Assembly (NCBI RefSeq): GCF_020567375.1
Contig: NZ_JAJBZM010000001.1
Span: forward strand, 727,935 to 791,934
Direction: 5' to 3'
DNA length: 64,000 nucleotides
Source of the DNA: Janibacter melonis
Lineage (GTDB): Bacteria; Actinomycetota; Actinomycetes; Actinomycetales; Dermatophilaceae
This document shows, in pieces, positions 16,505 to 25,822 of the stretch (the first letter of the stretch is position 1; every line of letters starts with the position of its first letter). A program made the translations under genes and the position numbers. The notes under the pieces were generated by a model that was not told the DNA's origin, did not search any database, and saw only the letters and a list, made by a program, of their open reading frames with translations.

Positions 16505-17497
16505 ATGCGGATCCTCGTGCTCGGTGGGACGGCCTTCCTCGGGCGGGCCGTGAGCCGCGCCGCGCTCGCGCGCGGGCACGAGGTCGTGTGCGCCGCGCGG
16601 GGCAGCGCGCCGGTGGCCGACGGAGCCGGCCTCGTCGTCGTCGACCGCGACGACCCGGACGGCCTCGCGCCGCTGCGCGGGCAGCGGTGGGACGCCGTCG
16701 TCGACGTCTCGCGCCAGCCCGGGCAGGTGCGCCGGGCCGTCGCCGAGCTCACCGCCGACCACTGGGTCCTCGTCTCCTCGGCGAACGTCTACGCCCGCTT
16801 CGACCACCTCGAGCAGGACGAGGACGGCCCGCTGCTCGACCCCCTCGCCGACGACGTCATGCCCGACATGAGCCGGTACGGCGAGGCGAAGGTCGCCTGC
16901 GAGCAGGCCGTGGCGACGACGGCGAGCTGGACCGCCGTGCGCGCCGGGCTCATCTGCGGCCCCGGCGACGACTCCGGCCGACTGGGCTACTACCCGTGGC
17001 GGCTCGCGCACCCGACCGGGGCCGGCGTCCTCGTGCCGCCCGACCTCGACCACCCGGTCGCGGTCGTCGACGTCGACGACCTCGCCGACTGGCTCGTGAC
17101 GTGCGCGCAGGAGCAGGTCCACGGCGCCCTCAACGCGACCGGACCGACGCACCGCCTCGGCGACCTGCTCGACCTCGCCCGCGAGGTCGCCGGCAGCGAC
17201 GCGGCGCTGCGACCGGTGCCGGCCGAGGTCCTCGACGATGCGGGCGTCGAGGCGTGGGCGGGCACCCCCTCGCTGCCGCTGTGGGTCGACGACCCCGAGT
17301 GGCGCTTCTTCTCCACGCTCGACAGCTCGCGAGCGCGCGCCGCCGGGCTCGTCACCCGCCCCCTGCGCCAGACCCTCGCCCGTGCCCTCGCGCACGAGCA
17401 GACCCGCACCACCCCCCGCGCGTGCGGGCTCACCGACGAGCAGGAGCGCGACCTGCGCCGCCGGCTCGACCACCACCAGGAGGACGCCCGTGCGTGA
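16505..17497 (+). CDS. NAD-dependent epimerase/dehydratase family protein
   Basis: A 330-residue Rossmann-fold protein. The N-terminal GGTAFLGRAV (residues 7-16) is the dinucleotide motif. VSSANVYARF stands where the SDR Ser sits, and SRYGEAKVACEQ carries the YxxxK pair of extended SDRs. The substrate is unknown; related actinobacterial proteins are annotated as reductases or isomerases of nucleotide-sugar type. It overlaps the next gene by 8 nt, forming a small operon with the RibD-like reductase and the GNAT gene. Confidence 0.8.
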   Translation: MRILVLGGTAFLGRAVSRAALARGHEVVCAARGSAPVADGAGLVVVDRDDPDGLAPLRGQRWDAVVDVSRQPGQVRRAVAELTADHWVLVSSANVYARFDHLEQDEDGPLLDPLADDVMPDMSRYGEAKVACEQAVATTASWTAVRAGLICGPGDDSGRLGYYPWRLAHPTGAGVLVPPDLDHPVAVVDVDDLADWLVTCAQEQVHGALNATGPTHRLGDLLDLAREVAGSDAALRPVPAEVLDDAGVEAWAGTPSLPLWVDDPEWRFFSTLDSSRARAAGLVTRPLRQTLARALAHEQTRTTPRACGLTDEQERDLRRRLDHHQEDARA

Positions 17498-18071
17498 TCT
17501 CGTCTACTACGTCGCGACCTCGCTCGACGGCTTCGTCGCCGGTCCGCGGGGCGAGGTCGACGACTTCGCGCTCGACCCGGGGCTGCTCGCCGAGCTCTTC
17601 GAGCGCTACCCCGAGACCTGCCCGGCGCACCTGCGCGAGCCGCTCGGCGTCACGGGCGAGGCACGCCGCTTCGACGCCGTCGTCATGGGCGCGCGGACCC
17701 ACCAGCCGGCGCTCGACGCGGGGCTGACGAGCGCCTACCCGCACCTCGACCAGCACGTCGTCACCCACCGCGAGCTGCCCGACGACCCGAGCGTCACACT
17801 GGTCGAGGGCGACGTCGTCGCGCACGTCGCGGCGCTGCGGTCGGCGCCGGGTCGCGACATCTGGCTGTGCGGCGGCGGCGACCTCGCGGGGCAGCTCGTC
17901 GACCTCGTCGACGAGCTGCAGCTCAAGGTCAACCCCGTGCTGCTCGGCGAGGGCGTGCCCCTCGCCCGGCTCGGCTACGCGGGACGGGCCTGGCGCCTCG
18001 CCGACGTCGAGCGGCTGCCCGGCGACGTCGTGCTCCTCACCTACCGCCGCCGCGACGAGGACGTCGGATGA
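17490..18071 (+). CDS. dihydrofolate reductase-like (RibD C-terminal domain) protein
   Basis: A 193-residue protein of the RibD C-terminal/DHFR-like fold: YYVATSLDGFVAGPRGEVDD at the start, FDAVVMGARTH in the middle and IWLCGGGDLAGQLVDLVDEL towards the end, which is the NADPH-binding signature of the family. It is likely an NADPH-dependent reductase of unknown substrate. GTG at 17490 is preceded by AGGAGG at ideal spacing. The next gene's ATG overlaps its stop (ATGA). Confidence 0.85.
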   Translation: MRDLVYYVATSLDGFVAGPRGEVDDFALDPGLLAELFERYPETCPAHLREPLGVTGEARRFDAVVMGARTHQPALDAGLTSAYPHLDQHVVTHRELPDDPSVTLVEGDVVAHVAALRSAPGRDIWLCGGGDLAGQLVDLVDELQLKVNPVLLGEGVPLARLGYAGRAWRLADVERLPGDVVLLTYRRRDEDVG

Positions 18072-18679
18072 TCCTCGACCTCGGCGCGCTCAGCCGCACC
18101 CCCGTCCTCGAGGGCGAGCTCGTCCGTCTGCGCCCGTTCGTCGAGGGCGACGCCGAGGCGATGCACGAGGTGCTCGCCGACCCCGAGGTGCAGGTGCTCA
18201 CGGGGAGCGTCGTCTCGAGCACCGGCACCTCCCCCTTCGACCTCGACGGGCTCCGCGCCTGGTACGGCAGCCGCGAGGACCAGGACGACCGGCTCGACCT
18301 CGGCGTCGAGGACCGCGCGAGCGGGCGGCTCGTCGGCGAGGTCGTCCTCAACGAGCTCGACCCCGCCGCGGCGACCGCCAACATCCGCGTCCTCCTCGGA
18401 CCGCAGGGTCGCGGGCGCGGGCTCGGCACCGAGGCGATGCGGCTGACGCTCGCCCACGCCTTCGAGCGCGTCGGTCTGCACCGGGTGAGCCTGCACGTCA
18501 TCAGCCACAACCCGCGCGCCCGCCACGTCTACGAGACCCTCGGCTTCGTGCACGAGGGCACGCTGCGCGAGAGCGTCGTCCTCGACGGCGAGCGCCACGA
18601 CGAGCACGTCATGTCGCTCCTCGCCCACGAGTGGTCGGCGCTCACGGCGGCGAAGGGGGCCCACCCGCCCGGTCGGTGA
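18068..18679 (+). CDS. GNAT family N-acetyltransferase (RimJ/RimL type)
   Basis: A 203-residue acetyltransferase. LVRLRPFVEGDAEAM opens the domain, LLGPQGRGRGLGTEAMRL is the acetyl-CoA pyrophosphate loop (motif A) and HNPRARHVYETLGFVHEG is motif B. This is the RimJ/RimL-like subgroup that acetylates protein N-termini or small molecules; the target cannot be deduced. Translationally coupled to the RibD-like gene by an ATGA overlap. Confidence 0.85.
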   Translation: MILDLGALSRTPVLEGELVRLRPFVEGDAEAMHEVLADPEVQVLTGSVVSSTGTSPFDLDGLRAWYGSREDQDDRLDLGVEDRASGRLVGEVVLNELDPAAATANIRVLLGPQGRGRGLGTEAMRLTLAHAFERVGLHRVSLHVISHNPRARHVYETLGFVHEGTLRESVVLDGERHDEHVMSLLAHEWSALTAAKGAHPPGR

Positions 18680-18705
18680 GCGAGGGCTGTGCGACGCTGC
18701 CGGGC

Positions 18706-19848
18706 ATGACCACCGAGCACCGCCCGCAGGTCGCCAGCGACGAGGTGCGCCCCCACCCGGCCCACCGCGAGATCACCCGGCCGATCGCCCTTCGCGCCGT
18801 CCTGTCCGCGGGTGTCTCGCTGCACGGCGCGCGGATCCAGGACGTCGACCTCGGACCGTACGAGGCGGACCTGCTCGCACGTGAGGACCTCGCCGGGCTC
18901 GTCGTCCTCGGGGGCGAGGTCTCGGACCGGCTCGCGCACCACCTGCGCCTGCATGGCGCCCTCGTCTTCCCCACCGACCCGACGTGCCCGGTCAACCCCT
19001 ACCGCGCGACGCTCTACCGGCCCGAGGAGCTCTACGACGGGATGCTCGACCGGGGCTACGCGAGCACCCCCGACGCGCTCGCCTACGCGTGGAGCCGTGA
19101 GGCCGACCAGGCGCACGACGTCTTCGTCACGCTCGTGCGGGCGATCCACGACGACTCGGTCTCCGACGCGCTGACCGAGGTGCTCGACGGCCGTCGCGTC
19201 GTCGGGGTCATGGGCGGTCACGCGCTGCTGCGCGGCACGCCGGAGTACGCGGGCGCGGCACGGCTGGGCCACCTGCTCGCCCGGGCCGGCGACGTCGTGC
19301 TCACCGGCGGCGGCCCTGGGGCGATGGAGGCGGCCAACCTCGGCGCCCTCGCCTCCGACGTCCGCGCGCTCGACGCGGCGCTCGAGGCGCTGGGCGCCGT
19401 GCCGTCCTTCCGGCCGGACGTCCAGGCCTGGGCTGCTCTCGCGCTCGAGGTGCGCGAGGGCCTCCACGACGAGGGACCGGTCCGCTCCGTCGGCGTGCCG
19501 ACGTGGTTCTACGGCCACGAGCCGCCGAACGTCTTCGGCCAGGGGGTCGCGAAGTACTTCTCCAACGCGCTGCGGGAGGACGCCCTGCTCTCGCGGTGCA
19601 CCGCGGGTCTCGTCGTGCTGCCGGGCGCGGCGGGGACGGTGCAGGAGATCTTCCAGGCCGTCACCCCGCTGTACTACGCCGCGGAGGGCGTGCCCGTGCC
19701 CCCGCTGGTCCTCGTCGACGAGACCCACTGGGAGCGCACCATCCCCGTGCTGCCGGCGCTGCGGGCGCTCGGCGCGCAGCGCGGCCTCGGGGCGAGCACC
19801 CACGTCGTCGGCACGGTCGAGGAGGCTGCCGCGCTGCTCGCCGGCTGA
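18706..19848 (+). CDS. LOG-family Rossmann-fold nucleotide-binding protein
   Basis: A 380-residue protein with a C-terminal LOG/TIGR00730-like Rossmann domain: VGVMGGHALLRG near residue 165, TGGGPGAMEAAN near 203 and LPGAAGTVQEIFQ near 305, corresponding to the PGGxGTxxE motif of this fold with Ala for Gly. The first ~160 residues form an additional domain found in actinobacterial members. LOG enzymes cleave nucleoside monophosphates to free bases (cytokinin release in plants), but the activity of this long form is not known. The gene is followed at once by a large inverted repeat. Confidence 0.75.
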   Translation: MTTEHRPQVASDEVRPHPAHREITRPIALRAVLSAGVSLHGARIQDVDLGPYEADLLAREDLAGLVVLGGEVSDRLAHHLRLHGALVFPTDPTCPVNPYRATLYRPEELYDGMLDRGYASTPDALAYAWSREADQAHDVFVTLVRAIHDDSVSDALTEVLDGRRVVGVMGGHALLRGTPEYAGAARLGHLLARAGDVVLTGGGPGAMEAANLGALASDVRALDAALEALGAVPSFRPDVQAWAALALEVREGLHDEGPVRSVGVPTWFYGHEPPNVFGQGVAKYFSNALREDALLSRCTAGLVVLPGAAGTVQEIFQAVTPLYYAAEGVPVPPLVLVDETHWERTIPVLPALRALGAQRGLGASTHVVGTVEEAAALLAG

Positions 19849-19850
19849 CT

Positions 19851-19928
19851 CCCCCTTCGCCGAGGTATGGAGGATTGCTCCCTCAGCAGGCTCATGAGGT
19901 GCAGATCGCCATACCTCGGCGAAGGGGG
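19851..19928. terminator. 20-bp inverted repeat between convergent genes (CCATACCTCGGCGAAGG family)
   Basis: CCCCCTTCGCCGAGGTATGG (19851-19870) and its exact complement (19909-19928) flank a 38-nt loop. It starts 2 nt after the LOG-family stop and lies between two convergent genes, so a bidirectional terminator role is likely. It is the same element as at 43029-43105 and shares one arm with 65-86. Confidence 0.65.
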
Positions 19929-19978
19929 GTGGGGCGAAGGGGGGTGGGGCGAAGGGGGGTGGGGCGAAGGGAGGGCGG
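19919..19978. repeat. 15-nt tandem repeat GCGAAGGGGGGTGGG
   Basis: Three perfect head-to-tail copies (19919-19933, 19934-19948, 19949-19963) and a degenerate fourth copy follow the right arm of the inverted repeat and reach the rlmN stop codon. The unit contains the window's common CGAAGGGG octamer. Such a repeat can change copy number by slippage. Confidence 0.85.
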
Positions 19979-21187
19979 TCAGGCGGTGGCGGCGGCGAGC
20001 TGGCCGCAGGCGCCGTCGATGTCGCTGCCGCGGGTGTCACGGACCGTCGTCGGGATGCCGTGGGCGCGCAGCCGCTCGACGAACTGCTGCTCGACACCGC
20101 GACGCGAGGCGGTCCACTTCGAGCCCGGGGTGGGGTTGAGCGGGATCGGGTTGATGTGCACCCAGCCCTTGCCGCGGGCGGTGAGCTTCTCCCCGAGGAG
20201 GTCGGCGCGCCAGGCCTGGTCGTTGATGTCGCGGATGAGCGCGTACTCGATGGAGACCCGGCGACCGGTGGCCCGGAAGTAGCGGTACGCGGCGTCGATG
20301 GCCTCGTCGACCTTGTAGCGCGTGTTGATCGGTACGAGCTCGTCGCGCAGCTCGTCGTCGGGGGCGTGGAGCGAGAGGGCGAGGGTCACCGGGATGCCCT
20401 CGGCGGCCAGGCGGTCGATGCCGGGCACGAGACCGACGCTGCTCATCGTCAGCGAGCGGGCGCTCATGCCCAGGCCGTGCGGGGCGGGGTCGGTCATCCG
20501 GCGGATGGCGCCGATGGCCGCCTTGTAGTTGGCCAGCGCCTCGCCCATGCCCATGAAGACGACGTTGGTGACCCGCTGCGAGCCGCGGCCGCCGTCGGCG
20601 GGGGCCTCGGCCTCCCCGGCCTCGGCCCCGAGCTCGACCCCGCCGCTCGCGGCGACCGGGCCGGCCTCGCGCAGGACACGGTTGGCCGCGACGACCTGGT
20701 CGACGATCTCGGCCGCCGACATGTTGCGGGTCAGGCCCTCCTGGCCGGTCGCGCAGAAGGGGCAGTTCATGCCGCAGCCGGCCTGGCTGGAGATGCAGAT
20801 CGTCGCCCGGCGGGGGTAGCGCATGAGGACCGACTCGACGAGAGCGCCGTCGTGCAGCCGGTAGACCGACTTGATCGTCGCGCCCTGGTCGGCGGTGATC
20901 GAGCGCACCGGGGTGAGCAGGGTCGGCATGAGGGCGGCGACGAGCTCGTCGCGGCCGTCCTTGGGCAGGTCGGTCATCGCCGCGGCGTCGTCGGTGTGGT
21001 GCACGTAGTAATGCGTCGAGAGCTGCTTCGCGCGGAAGGCCGGCAGGCCGAGCTCGCGCACGGCGTCGGCCCGCTCGTCGACGTCGAGGTCGGCCCAGTG
21101 CCGCGGCGGCTTCCCGCGGCGCGGGGCCGTCATCGTCAGCTGACCGGGGACCGGTCGGCGGGTGCTGGGGTCGGGCAGGTCGGTCAT
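19979..21187 (-). CDS. rlmN: 23S rRNA (A2503-C2)/tRNA A37 methyltransferase RlmN
   Basis: A 402-residue radical-SAM enzyme that methylates C2 of A2503 in 23S rRNA and A37 of some tRNAs. The 4Fe-4S cluster ligands are C138, C142 and C145 in [18 protein letters not shown]. The second catalytic Cys is in the terminal [17 protein letters not shown], and GMGEALANY has Ala where Pro is usual. An acidic Ala/Gly/Glu-rich insert (about residues 176-198) precedes VTNVVFMG. The ATG shares a base with the cdsA stop (TGATG). Confidence 0.95.
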   Translation of the reverse strand: MTDLPDPSTRRPVPGQLTMTAPRRGKPPRHWADLDVDERADAVRELGLPAFRAKQLSTHYYVHHTDDAAAMTDLPKDGRDELVAALMPTLLTPVRSITADQGATIKSVYRLHDGALVESVLMRYPRRATICISSQAGCGMNCPFCATGQEGLTRNMSAAEIVDQVVAANRVLREAGPVAASGGVELGAEAGEAEAPADGGRGSQRVTNVVFMGMGEALANYKAAIGAIRRMTDPAPHGLGMSARSLTMSSVGLVPGIDRLAAEGIPVTLALSLHAPDDELRDELVPINTRYKVDEAIDAAYRYFRATGRRVSIEYALIRDINDQAWRADLLGEKLTARGKGWVHINPIPLNPTPGSKWTASRRGVEQQFVERLRAHGIPTTVRDTRGSDIDGACGQLAAATA

Positions 21188-22089
21188 CAGCTCACCGGTG
21201 AGATCAGTCGCAGGGCGGCCCAGACCACGGGGGCCACGAGCGCGAGGGAGTCGAGCCGGTCCATGAGCCCGCCATGGCCGGGGAGGATGTTGGACATGTC
21301 CTTGATCCGCAGGTCGCGCTTGATGCTCGACTCGACGAGGTCGCCGATCGTCGCGACGGGTGCGACGACGAGACCGAGCAGCGCGCCGTGCCACCACTGC
21401 CCGGTCTCGAAGGTCAGGGGGATGGTGATCGCGCCGACGAGCGAGCACGTGAGCGCCGAGCCGGCGAAGCCCTCCCACGACTTCTTCGGCGACAGCGCGG
21501 GCGCCATCGGGTGCTTGCCGAAGACGACGCCGACGGCGTAGCCGCCGATGTCGGAGAAGACGGTGATGAGGATGAAGGCGAGGATGCGCCACTGCCCCTC
21601 GGGCTCGGCGACCATGAGTGCGGCGAAGCCCGCGAGGAAGCACGGGTAGAGCAGGGTGAAGGCCCCGGCGGAGACGTCGCGCAGGGCCCCGTCGAGCCCG
21701 TCGGCGACCCGCCAGACGACGACCGCGACGAGCGAGAGCGTCGTCGCGAGGACGAGCGCCTCAGGACCGCGCAGGTAGGCCGCGACCGTCATGCTCACCG
21801 CGCCGATGCCCACGGGCACGAGCGGCATGTAGATCGAGCGCTCGGCGAGCGCCTGGCGCAGCTCCCACACGGCGATGATCATCGCCAGGGCGACGATGCC
21901 GACGAAGATCTCGCGCCGCATGAACAGGCCCGCGGCGACGACCGCCCCGAGGAGCACGCCGACGCCGACGGCGGCCGGCAGGTCACGACCCGCGCGGCTC
22001 GTCGGCTTCGGCGGCTGGGTACGTCTCTCGGCCCGCCGCTGCGGCGGGTCCTCGACGACGGGTGCCTCGACCGGCCCGATCTGGTCCAT
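21187..22089 (-). CDS. cdsA: phosphatidate cytidylyltransferase
   Basis: A 300-residue membrane enzyme that makes CDP-diacylglycerol from phosphatidate and CTP, the branch point of phospholipid synthesis. It has a ~35-residue polar N-terminus, about eight hydrophobic segments and the family signature near the C-terminus, with [32 protein letters not shown] and [14 protein letters not shown]. It lies between frr and rlmN, as in other actinobacteria, 21 nt after the frr stop. Confidence 0.95.
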   Translation of the reverse strand: MDQIGPVEAPVVEDPPQRRAERRTQPPKPTSRAGRDLPAAVGVGVLLGAVVAAGLFMRREIFVGIVALAMIIAVWELRQALAERSIYMPLVPVGIGAVSMTVAAYLRGPEALVLATTLSLVAVVVWRVADGLDGALRDVSAGAFTLLYPCFLAGFAALMVAEPEGQWRILAFILITVFSDIGGYAVGVVFGKHPMAPALSPKKSWEGFAGSALTCSLVGAITIPLTFETGQWWHGALLGLVVAPVATIGDLVESSIKRDLRIKDMSNILPGHGGLMDRLDSLALVAPVVWAALRLISPVS

Positions 22090-22110
22090 GAGCGCCTCTC
22101 TCCCGCGGGG

Positions 22111-22668
22111 TCAGACCTCGGAGAGCTCGGCTTCCTTGGACTTCAGCAGCGAGTCGACGGTCTCGGTGTAGCGCTTGGTGAGCGCGTCGAGCTCCTTCTC
22201 GCCCCGGTTGCCGTCGTCCTCGCCGACCTCGCCGTCCTTGACGAGCTTGTCGATCGTGTCCTTGGCGGCACGGCGCACGTGGCGGATGGAGACCTTCGCG
22301 TCCTCGCCCTGGGTGTGCGCGAGCTTGATGTACTCGCGGCGCCGCTCGGCGGTGAGCTCGGGCATGACGATCCGGATGACCTGGCCGTCGTTGCTCGGGT
22401 TGGCGCCGATGTCGCTGTCGCGCAGGGCCGCCTCGATGGCGCCCATCGAGCCCTTGTCGAAGGGGGTGATGAGCAGCGTGCGTGCCTCGGGGGTGGCGAA
22501 GGAGGCGAGCTGCTGCAGGGGCGTCGGGGCCCCGTAGTAGTCGACCGTCACCTTGCTGAAGAGACCGGGGTTGACCCGGCCGGTGCGGATGCCGGCGAAG
22601 TTGTCCTTCGCAACCTCCACGGCCTTGTCCATCTTCTCCTCGGCCTCAAGGAGGGCGTCCTCGATCAT
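22111..22668 (-). CDS. frr: ribosome recycling factor
   Basis: A 185-residue protein, the standard RRF length, which splits post-termination ribosomes with EF-G. FAGIRTGRVNPGLFSKV near residue 24 and the closing helices RRREYIKLAHTQGEDAKVSI are diagnostic. The ATG at 22668 has AGGAG upstream; longer in-frame starts have no homology. Lies 111 nt after pyrH. Confidence 0.97.
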   Translation of the reverse strand: MIEDALLEAEEKMDKAVEVAKDNFAGIRTGRVNPGLFSKVTVDYYGAPTPLQQLASFATPEARTLLITPFDKGSMGAIEAALRDSDIGANPSNDGQVIRIVMPELTAERRREYIKLAHTQGEDAKVSIRHVRRAAKDTIDKLVKDGEVGEDDGNRGEKELDALTKRYTETVDSLLKSKEAELSEV

Positions 22669-22779
22669 CCTGCGGCTCCTTCTGCTCGCGGCTGTGCGCC
22701 GGTGGTCTGCGGTGCCGCCGGGCGGCACCTCGTGCGTGGTGGCGCCGCGACGTCACGTCGTCGGGGCCAGTCTCCCAGA

Positions 22780-23508
22780 TCAGGGATGGACGAGCGTCCC
22801 GATGTGCTCGCCGAGCAGGCCGCGGGTGACGTTGCCCTCGCCCTCCATGCCGAAGACGACCATCGGCAGGCCGTTCTCGGCACAGAGGCTGAAGGCCGCG
22901 GCGTCGACGACCTTGAGCCCGTCGCGCAGCGCGTCGGCGTAGGTGACGTGGTCGTACTTCGTCGCCCCGGGGTTGGTGCGCGGGTCGGAGTCGTAGACGC
23001 CGTCGACGCCGCTCTTGGACATGAGCACCGCGTCCGCGCCGATCTCGAGGGCGCGCTGGGCGCTCACGGTGTCGGTGGAGAAGAAGGGCATGCCGGCGCC
23101 GGCGCCGAAGATCACGACGCGGCCCTTCTCGAGGTGACGGATCGCCCGACGAGGGATGTAGGGCTCGGCGACCTGGCCCATGGTGATGGCCGTCTGCACC
23201 CGGGTGTCGATGCCGGCCTTCTCGAGGAAGTCCTGCAGCGCGAGGCAGTTCATCACCGTGCCGAGCATGCCCATGTAGTCGGCCCGCGTGCGGTCCATGC
23301 CCTGCTCCTGCAGCTGGGCCCCGCGGAAGAAGTTGCCGCCGCCGATGACGATGGCGACCTGGACCCCTTCGCGCACCGCGGCCGCGATCTGCTCGGCGAT
23401 CGCGCGGACGACGTCGGGCGCGAGCCCGACCTTGCCGCCGCCGAAGACCTCGCCCGAGAGCTTGAGGAGGACCCTGCGATAGGGACGGGCGGGGGTCGTG
23501 TCGGTCAC
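22780..23508 (-). CDS. pyrH: UMP kinase
   Basis: A 242-residue hexameric kinase of the amino-acid-kinase fold that phosphorylates UMP to [14 protein letters not shown] at the N-terminus, [15 protein letters not shown] and [14 protein letters not shown] (the UMP/ATP sites) are clear. GTG start at 23508, with AGGAG upstream. Usually allosterically activated by GTP and inhibited by UTP. Divergent from a TetR-type gene, with 161 nt between. Confidence 0.96.
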   Translation of the reverse strand: MTDTTPARPYRRVLLKLSGEVFGGGKVGLAPDVVRAIAEQIAAAVREGVQVAIVIGGGNFFRGAQLQEQGMDRTRADYMGMLGTVMNCLALQDFLEKAGIDTRVQTAITMGQVAEPYIPRRAIRHLEKGRVVIFGAGAGMPFFSTDTVSAQRALEIGADAVLMSKSGVDGVYDSDPRTNPGATKYDHVTYADALRDGLKVVDAAAFSLCAENGLPMVVFGMEGEGNVTRGLLGEHIGTLVHP

Positions 23509-23669
23509 GGACGATCTCCTCGGGTGGTGCACGGCCCTCACGGGACGCAGCGGTCTGGCCGACAGCGATCCTTGCACACGACGCAGACCTCGGGACGCCA
23601 TGCGCGGGCGCACGCCCCCATCGCACCCCTGAAGTCGCTGCGGCACAGGAACATTCGTACACTCACCAT

Positions 23670-24248
23670 GTGCCAGAGACGCTGCGGGACCGGATCGTCG
23701 TCGCCGCGGCCGAGCGGACCGCGGCGCACGGGTGGCCACGGCTGACGATGAGCCGGCTGGCGAAGGACGTCGGGGTGAGCCGTCAGACGGTGCACGCGGA
23801 GATCGGCACGAAGGACGACCTGGGTCGCGCCGTGCTCGTCGCCGAGATGCGCGCCTTCCTCAGCCGGGCCCGTGACTCCTTCGGCCGCCATCAGGGCGAC
23901 CTGCCCGCCGCCGTCGAGGCCGGGGTGCGTGCCGTCCTCGAGCTCGCCGACGAGAGCCCGCTGCTGCGCCGCCTCGTGTGCTCCTCGCACGGGGCCGACA
24001 CCGCGGTCCTGCCTCTCCTCCGGACCGAGCCCGCGCTGCTCATCTCGACCACCCGCGACGTCGTCGTCGGCATGGTCGGCCTCGAGGACGACCACCTCGC
24101 CCCGGAGCAGGTCGAGACCCTCGTCGACGTCGTCGTGCGCACGCTCCTCTCGCACGTCATGCACCCCACCGACACCCCGCAGCGCACCGCTGCCCAGGTC
24201 GCCTGGCTCGTGCGCTGCACGATCGCCGGCGAGCGCCACGCGTCCTGA
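23670..24248 (+). CDS. TetR-family transcriptional regulator
   Basis: A 192-residue repressor-like protein. The N-terminal DNA-binding domain has [20 protein letters not shown], then [19 protein letters not shown], the recognition helix-turn-helix. The C-terminal domain is Leu/Val/Glu-rich as usual for ligand-binding and dimerisation. The ligand is unknown. GTG start; a TACACT hexamer (23658-23663) ends 6 nt before it and no Shine-Dalgarno is visible, suggesting a leaderless transcript. It is an insertion between pyrH and tsf. Confidence 0.85.
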   Translation: MPETLRDRIVVAAAERTAAHGWPRLTMSRLAKDVGVSRQTVHAEIGTKDDLGRAVLVAEMRAFLSRARDSFGRHQGDLPAAVEAGVRAVLELADESPLLRRLVCSSHGADTAVLPLLRTEPALLISTTRDVVVGMVGLEDDHLAPEQVETLVDVVVRTLLSHVMHPTDTPQRTAAQVAWLVRCTIAGERHAS

Positions 24249-24311
24249 TCGCCCCCGCCCGTCGGGTCGCCCGATGCGGTGACCTCGCCCCGGCGACGGC
24301 ATGATCTGGGC

Positions 24312-24881
24312 GTGAGCACTCCCCCTTCGCACCCGGTGACCGTCGCCATCACCCGTCAGGTCGACCCCCAGGACGAGATCCTCATGCAGGCCTGGGCCGA
24401 CGCGGGCACGACGATGGCCCAGCGCTTCCCGGGCTTCCTCGGCTCGGGCTGGGTGCGCCCCTCCGCCGGCTCCCACGAGTGGCACATGCTCTACCGCTTC
24501 GACTCCGCGGAGAGCCTGCGCCGGTGGGAGGGCTCACGCGAGCGCACCCAGTGGCTCGGCGCCGGGGCACGGCTCGTGCGCGCCACCCGGGTCGAGCACC
24601 GCACGGGCATCGAGGGCTGGTTCGACGAGCCGACCGAGATCGAGGTCGGGGACACGGTCGCCGCGCCACCGCGGTGGAAGCAGATGGTCGTCATCTTCTG
24701 CGCCTTCTTCCCCACCAGCGTGGTGCTCACCTACGCGCTCGCCGGTCCGACGGCGGGCTGGCCCGGCTGGGGACGCGTGCTGCTCACCTGCGCCGTCGCG
24801 ATCCCGTGGATGACCTACGTCTTCCTCCCCTTCGTCACGCGCCTCTTCTCGCCGTGGACCCACCCGCGCCGGGCCGGCTGA
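24312..24881 (+). CDS. antibiotic-biosynthesis-monooxygenase-like protein with C-terminal membrane segments
   Basis: A 189-residue protein. The first ~100 residues resemble an ABM/dimeric alpha-beta barrel domain (PVTVAITRQVDPQDEILMQA, FPGFLGSGWVRPS, EWHMLYRFDSAESLRRWEGS), and the rest contains two hydrophobic segments at about 120-145 and 155-175 (MVVIFCAFFPTSVVLTYAL). This barrel-plus-membrane form is found in proteins of unknown function. The GTG start gives the best domain length. Confidence 0.7.
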   Translation: MSTPPSHPVTVAITRQVDPQDEILMQAWADAGTTMAQRFPGFLGSGWVRPSAGSHEWHMLYRFDSAESLRRWEGSRERTQWLGAGARLVRATRVEHRTGIEGWFDEPTEIEVGDTVAAPPRWKQMVVIFCAFFPTSVVLTYALAGPTAGWPGWGRVLLTCAVAIPWMTYVFLPFVTRLFSPWTHPRRAG

Positions 24882-24901
24882 GCCGGGCCGTCCCCGGGCA
24901 T

Positions 24902-24944
24902 GACGAAGGGGGCGCCCACCCGATGGGTGGACGCCCCCTTCGTC
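24902..24944. terminator. bidirectional hairpin terminator between convergent genes
   Basis: GACGAAGGGGGCG pairs with CGCCCCCTTCGTC, with a further 6 bp (CCACCC/GGGTGG) above one mismatch and a 3-nt loop. It lies between the 3' ends of the ABM-like gene and tsf. A strong stem without a long T-run, as is usual in actinobacteria. Confidence 0.8.
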
Positions 24945-24954
24945 GGTGCCTGGC

Positions 24955-25782
24955 TCAGGCGCCGACGCGGAAGCGCGCGAAGGCCGTGGCCTGCGCACCT
25001 GCCTCGTCGAGGACCTTGCCGACGGTCTTCTTGGCGTCCTTGGCGAAGGGCTGCTCGAGGAGGACGTTCTCCTTGAAGTAGCCGTTGACCCGACCCTCGA
25101 CGATCTTGGGCAGGGCAGCCTCGGGCTTGCCCTCCTCCTTGGCCGTCTCCTCGGCGATCCGACGCTCGTTCTCGACGGTCGAGGCGTCGATCTCGTCGCG
25201 GGTGAGGACGCTCGGGCTGAAGGCCGCGATGTGCATGGCCACGTCGCGCGCGACCTGCTCGTCGCCACCCTGCGCGCCGACGAGGACACCGATCTGCGCG
25301 GGCAGGTCGGGGCTCGTCTTGTGCAGGTAGGCCGCGACGGTCGGGGCCTCGACGCGGGCGACCCGCTTGACCTCGATCTTCTCGCCGATGGTGGCGTTGG
25401 ACTCGTCGAGGAGGTCCTTGACGGTCTTGCCGTCGACGGTCGCCGCGAGCAGCTCGTCGGCGGAGGACGCCTTGGACTCGACGGCGGCCTGGAGGACCTG
25501 GTCGGCGAGGGCGCCGAACTTCTCGCCCTTGGCGACGAAGTCGGTCTCGCACAGGACCTCGACGAGGGTGCCGACGCCGGCGTCCGCCTGAGCGGCGACG
25601 AGGCCGTTGGAGGTCGTGCGACCCTCGCGCTTCGTCACGCCCTTGAGGCCCTTGACGCGCAGGATCTCCGTGGCCTTGCCGGTGTCGCCGTCGGCCTCGT
25701 CGAGCGCCTTCTTGACGTCGAGCATGCCCGCGCCGGTGGACTCGCGCAGCGCCTTGATGTCAGCGGCGGTGTAGTTCGCCAT
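24955..25782 (-). CDS. tsf: elongation factor Ts
   Basis: A 275-residue nucleotide-exchange factor for EF-Tu. The N-terminal UBA-like domain (IKALRESTGAGMLDVKKAL) and the signature LCETDFVAKGEKF near residue 80 are diagnostic, followed by the core (VLVGAQGGDEQVARDVAMHI) and the short dimerisation region. The ATG is 40 nt downstream of rpsB. Confidence 0.97.
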   Translation of the reverse strand: MANYTAADIKALRESTGAGMLDVKKALDEADGDTGKATEILRVKGLKGVTKREGRTTSNGLVAAQADAGVGTLVEVLCETDFVAKGEKFGALADQVLQAAVESKASSADELLAATVDGKTVKDLLDESNATIGEKIEVKRVARVEAPTVAAYLHKTSPDLPAQIGVLVGAQGGDEQVARDVAMHIAAFSPSVLTRDEIDASTVENERRIAEETAKEEGKPEAALPKIVEGRVNGYFKENVLLEQPFAKDAKKTVGKVLDEAGAQATAFARFRVGA

Positions 25783-25822
25783 GAGTGTGGTGCACTCCTT
25801 CGGTCGTGATGGGGGTGGTGGC

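Noticed and set aside
21274-23745. An 823-codon plus-strand frame over cdsA-frr-pyrH
   Set aside because: Antisense shadow; contains only low-complexity Arg/Asp/His/Gly sequence.
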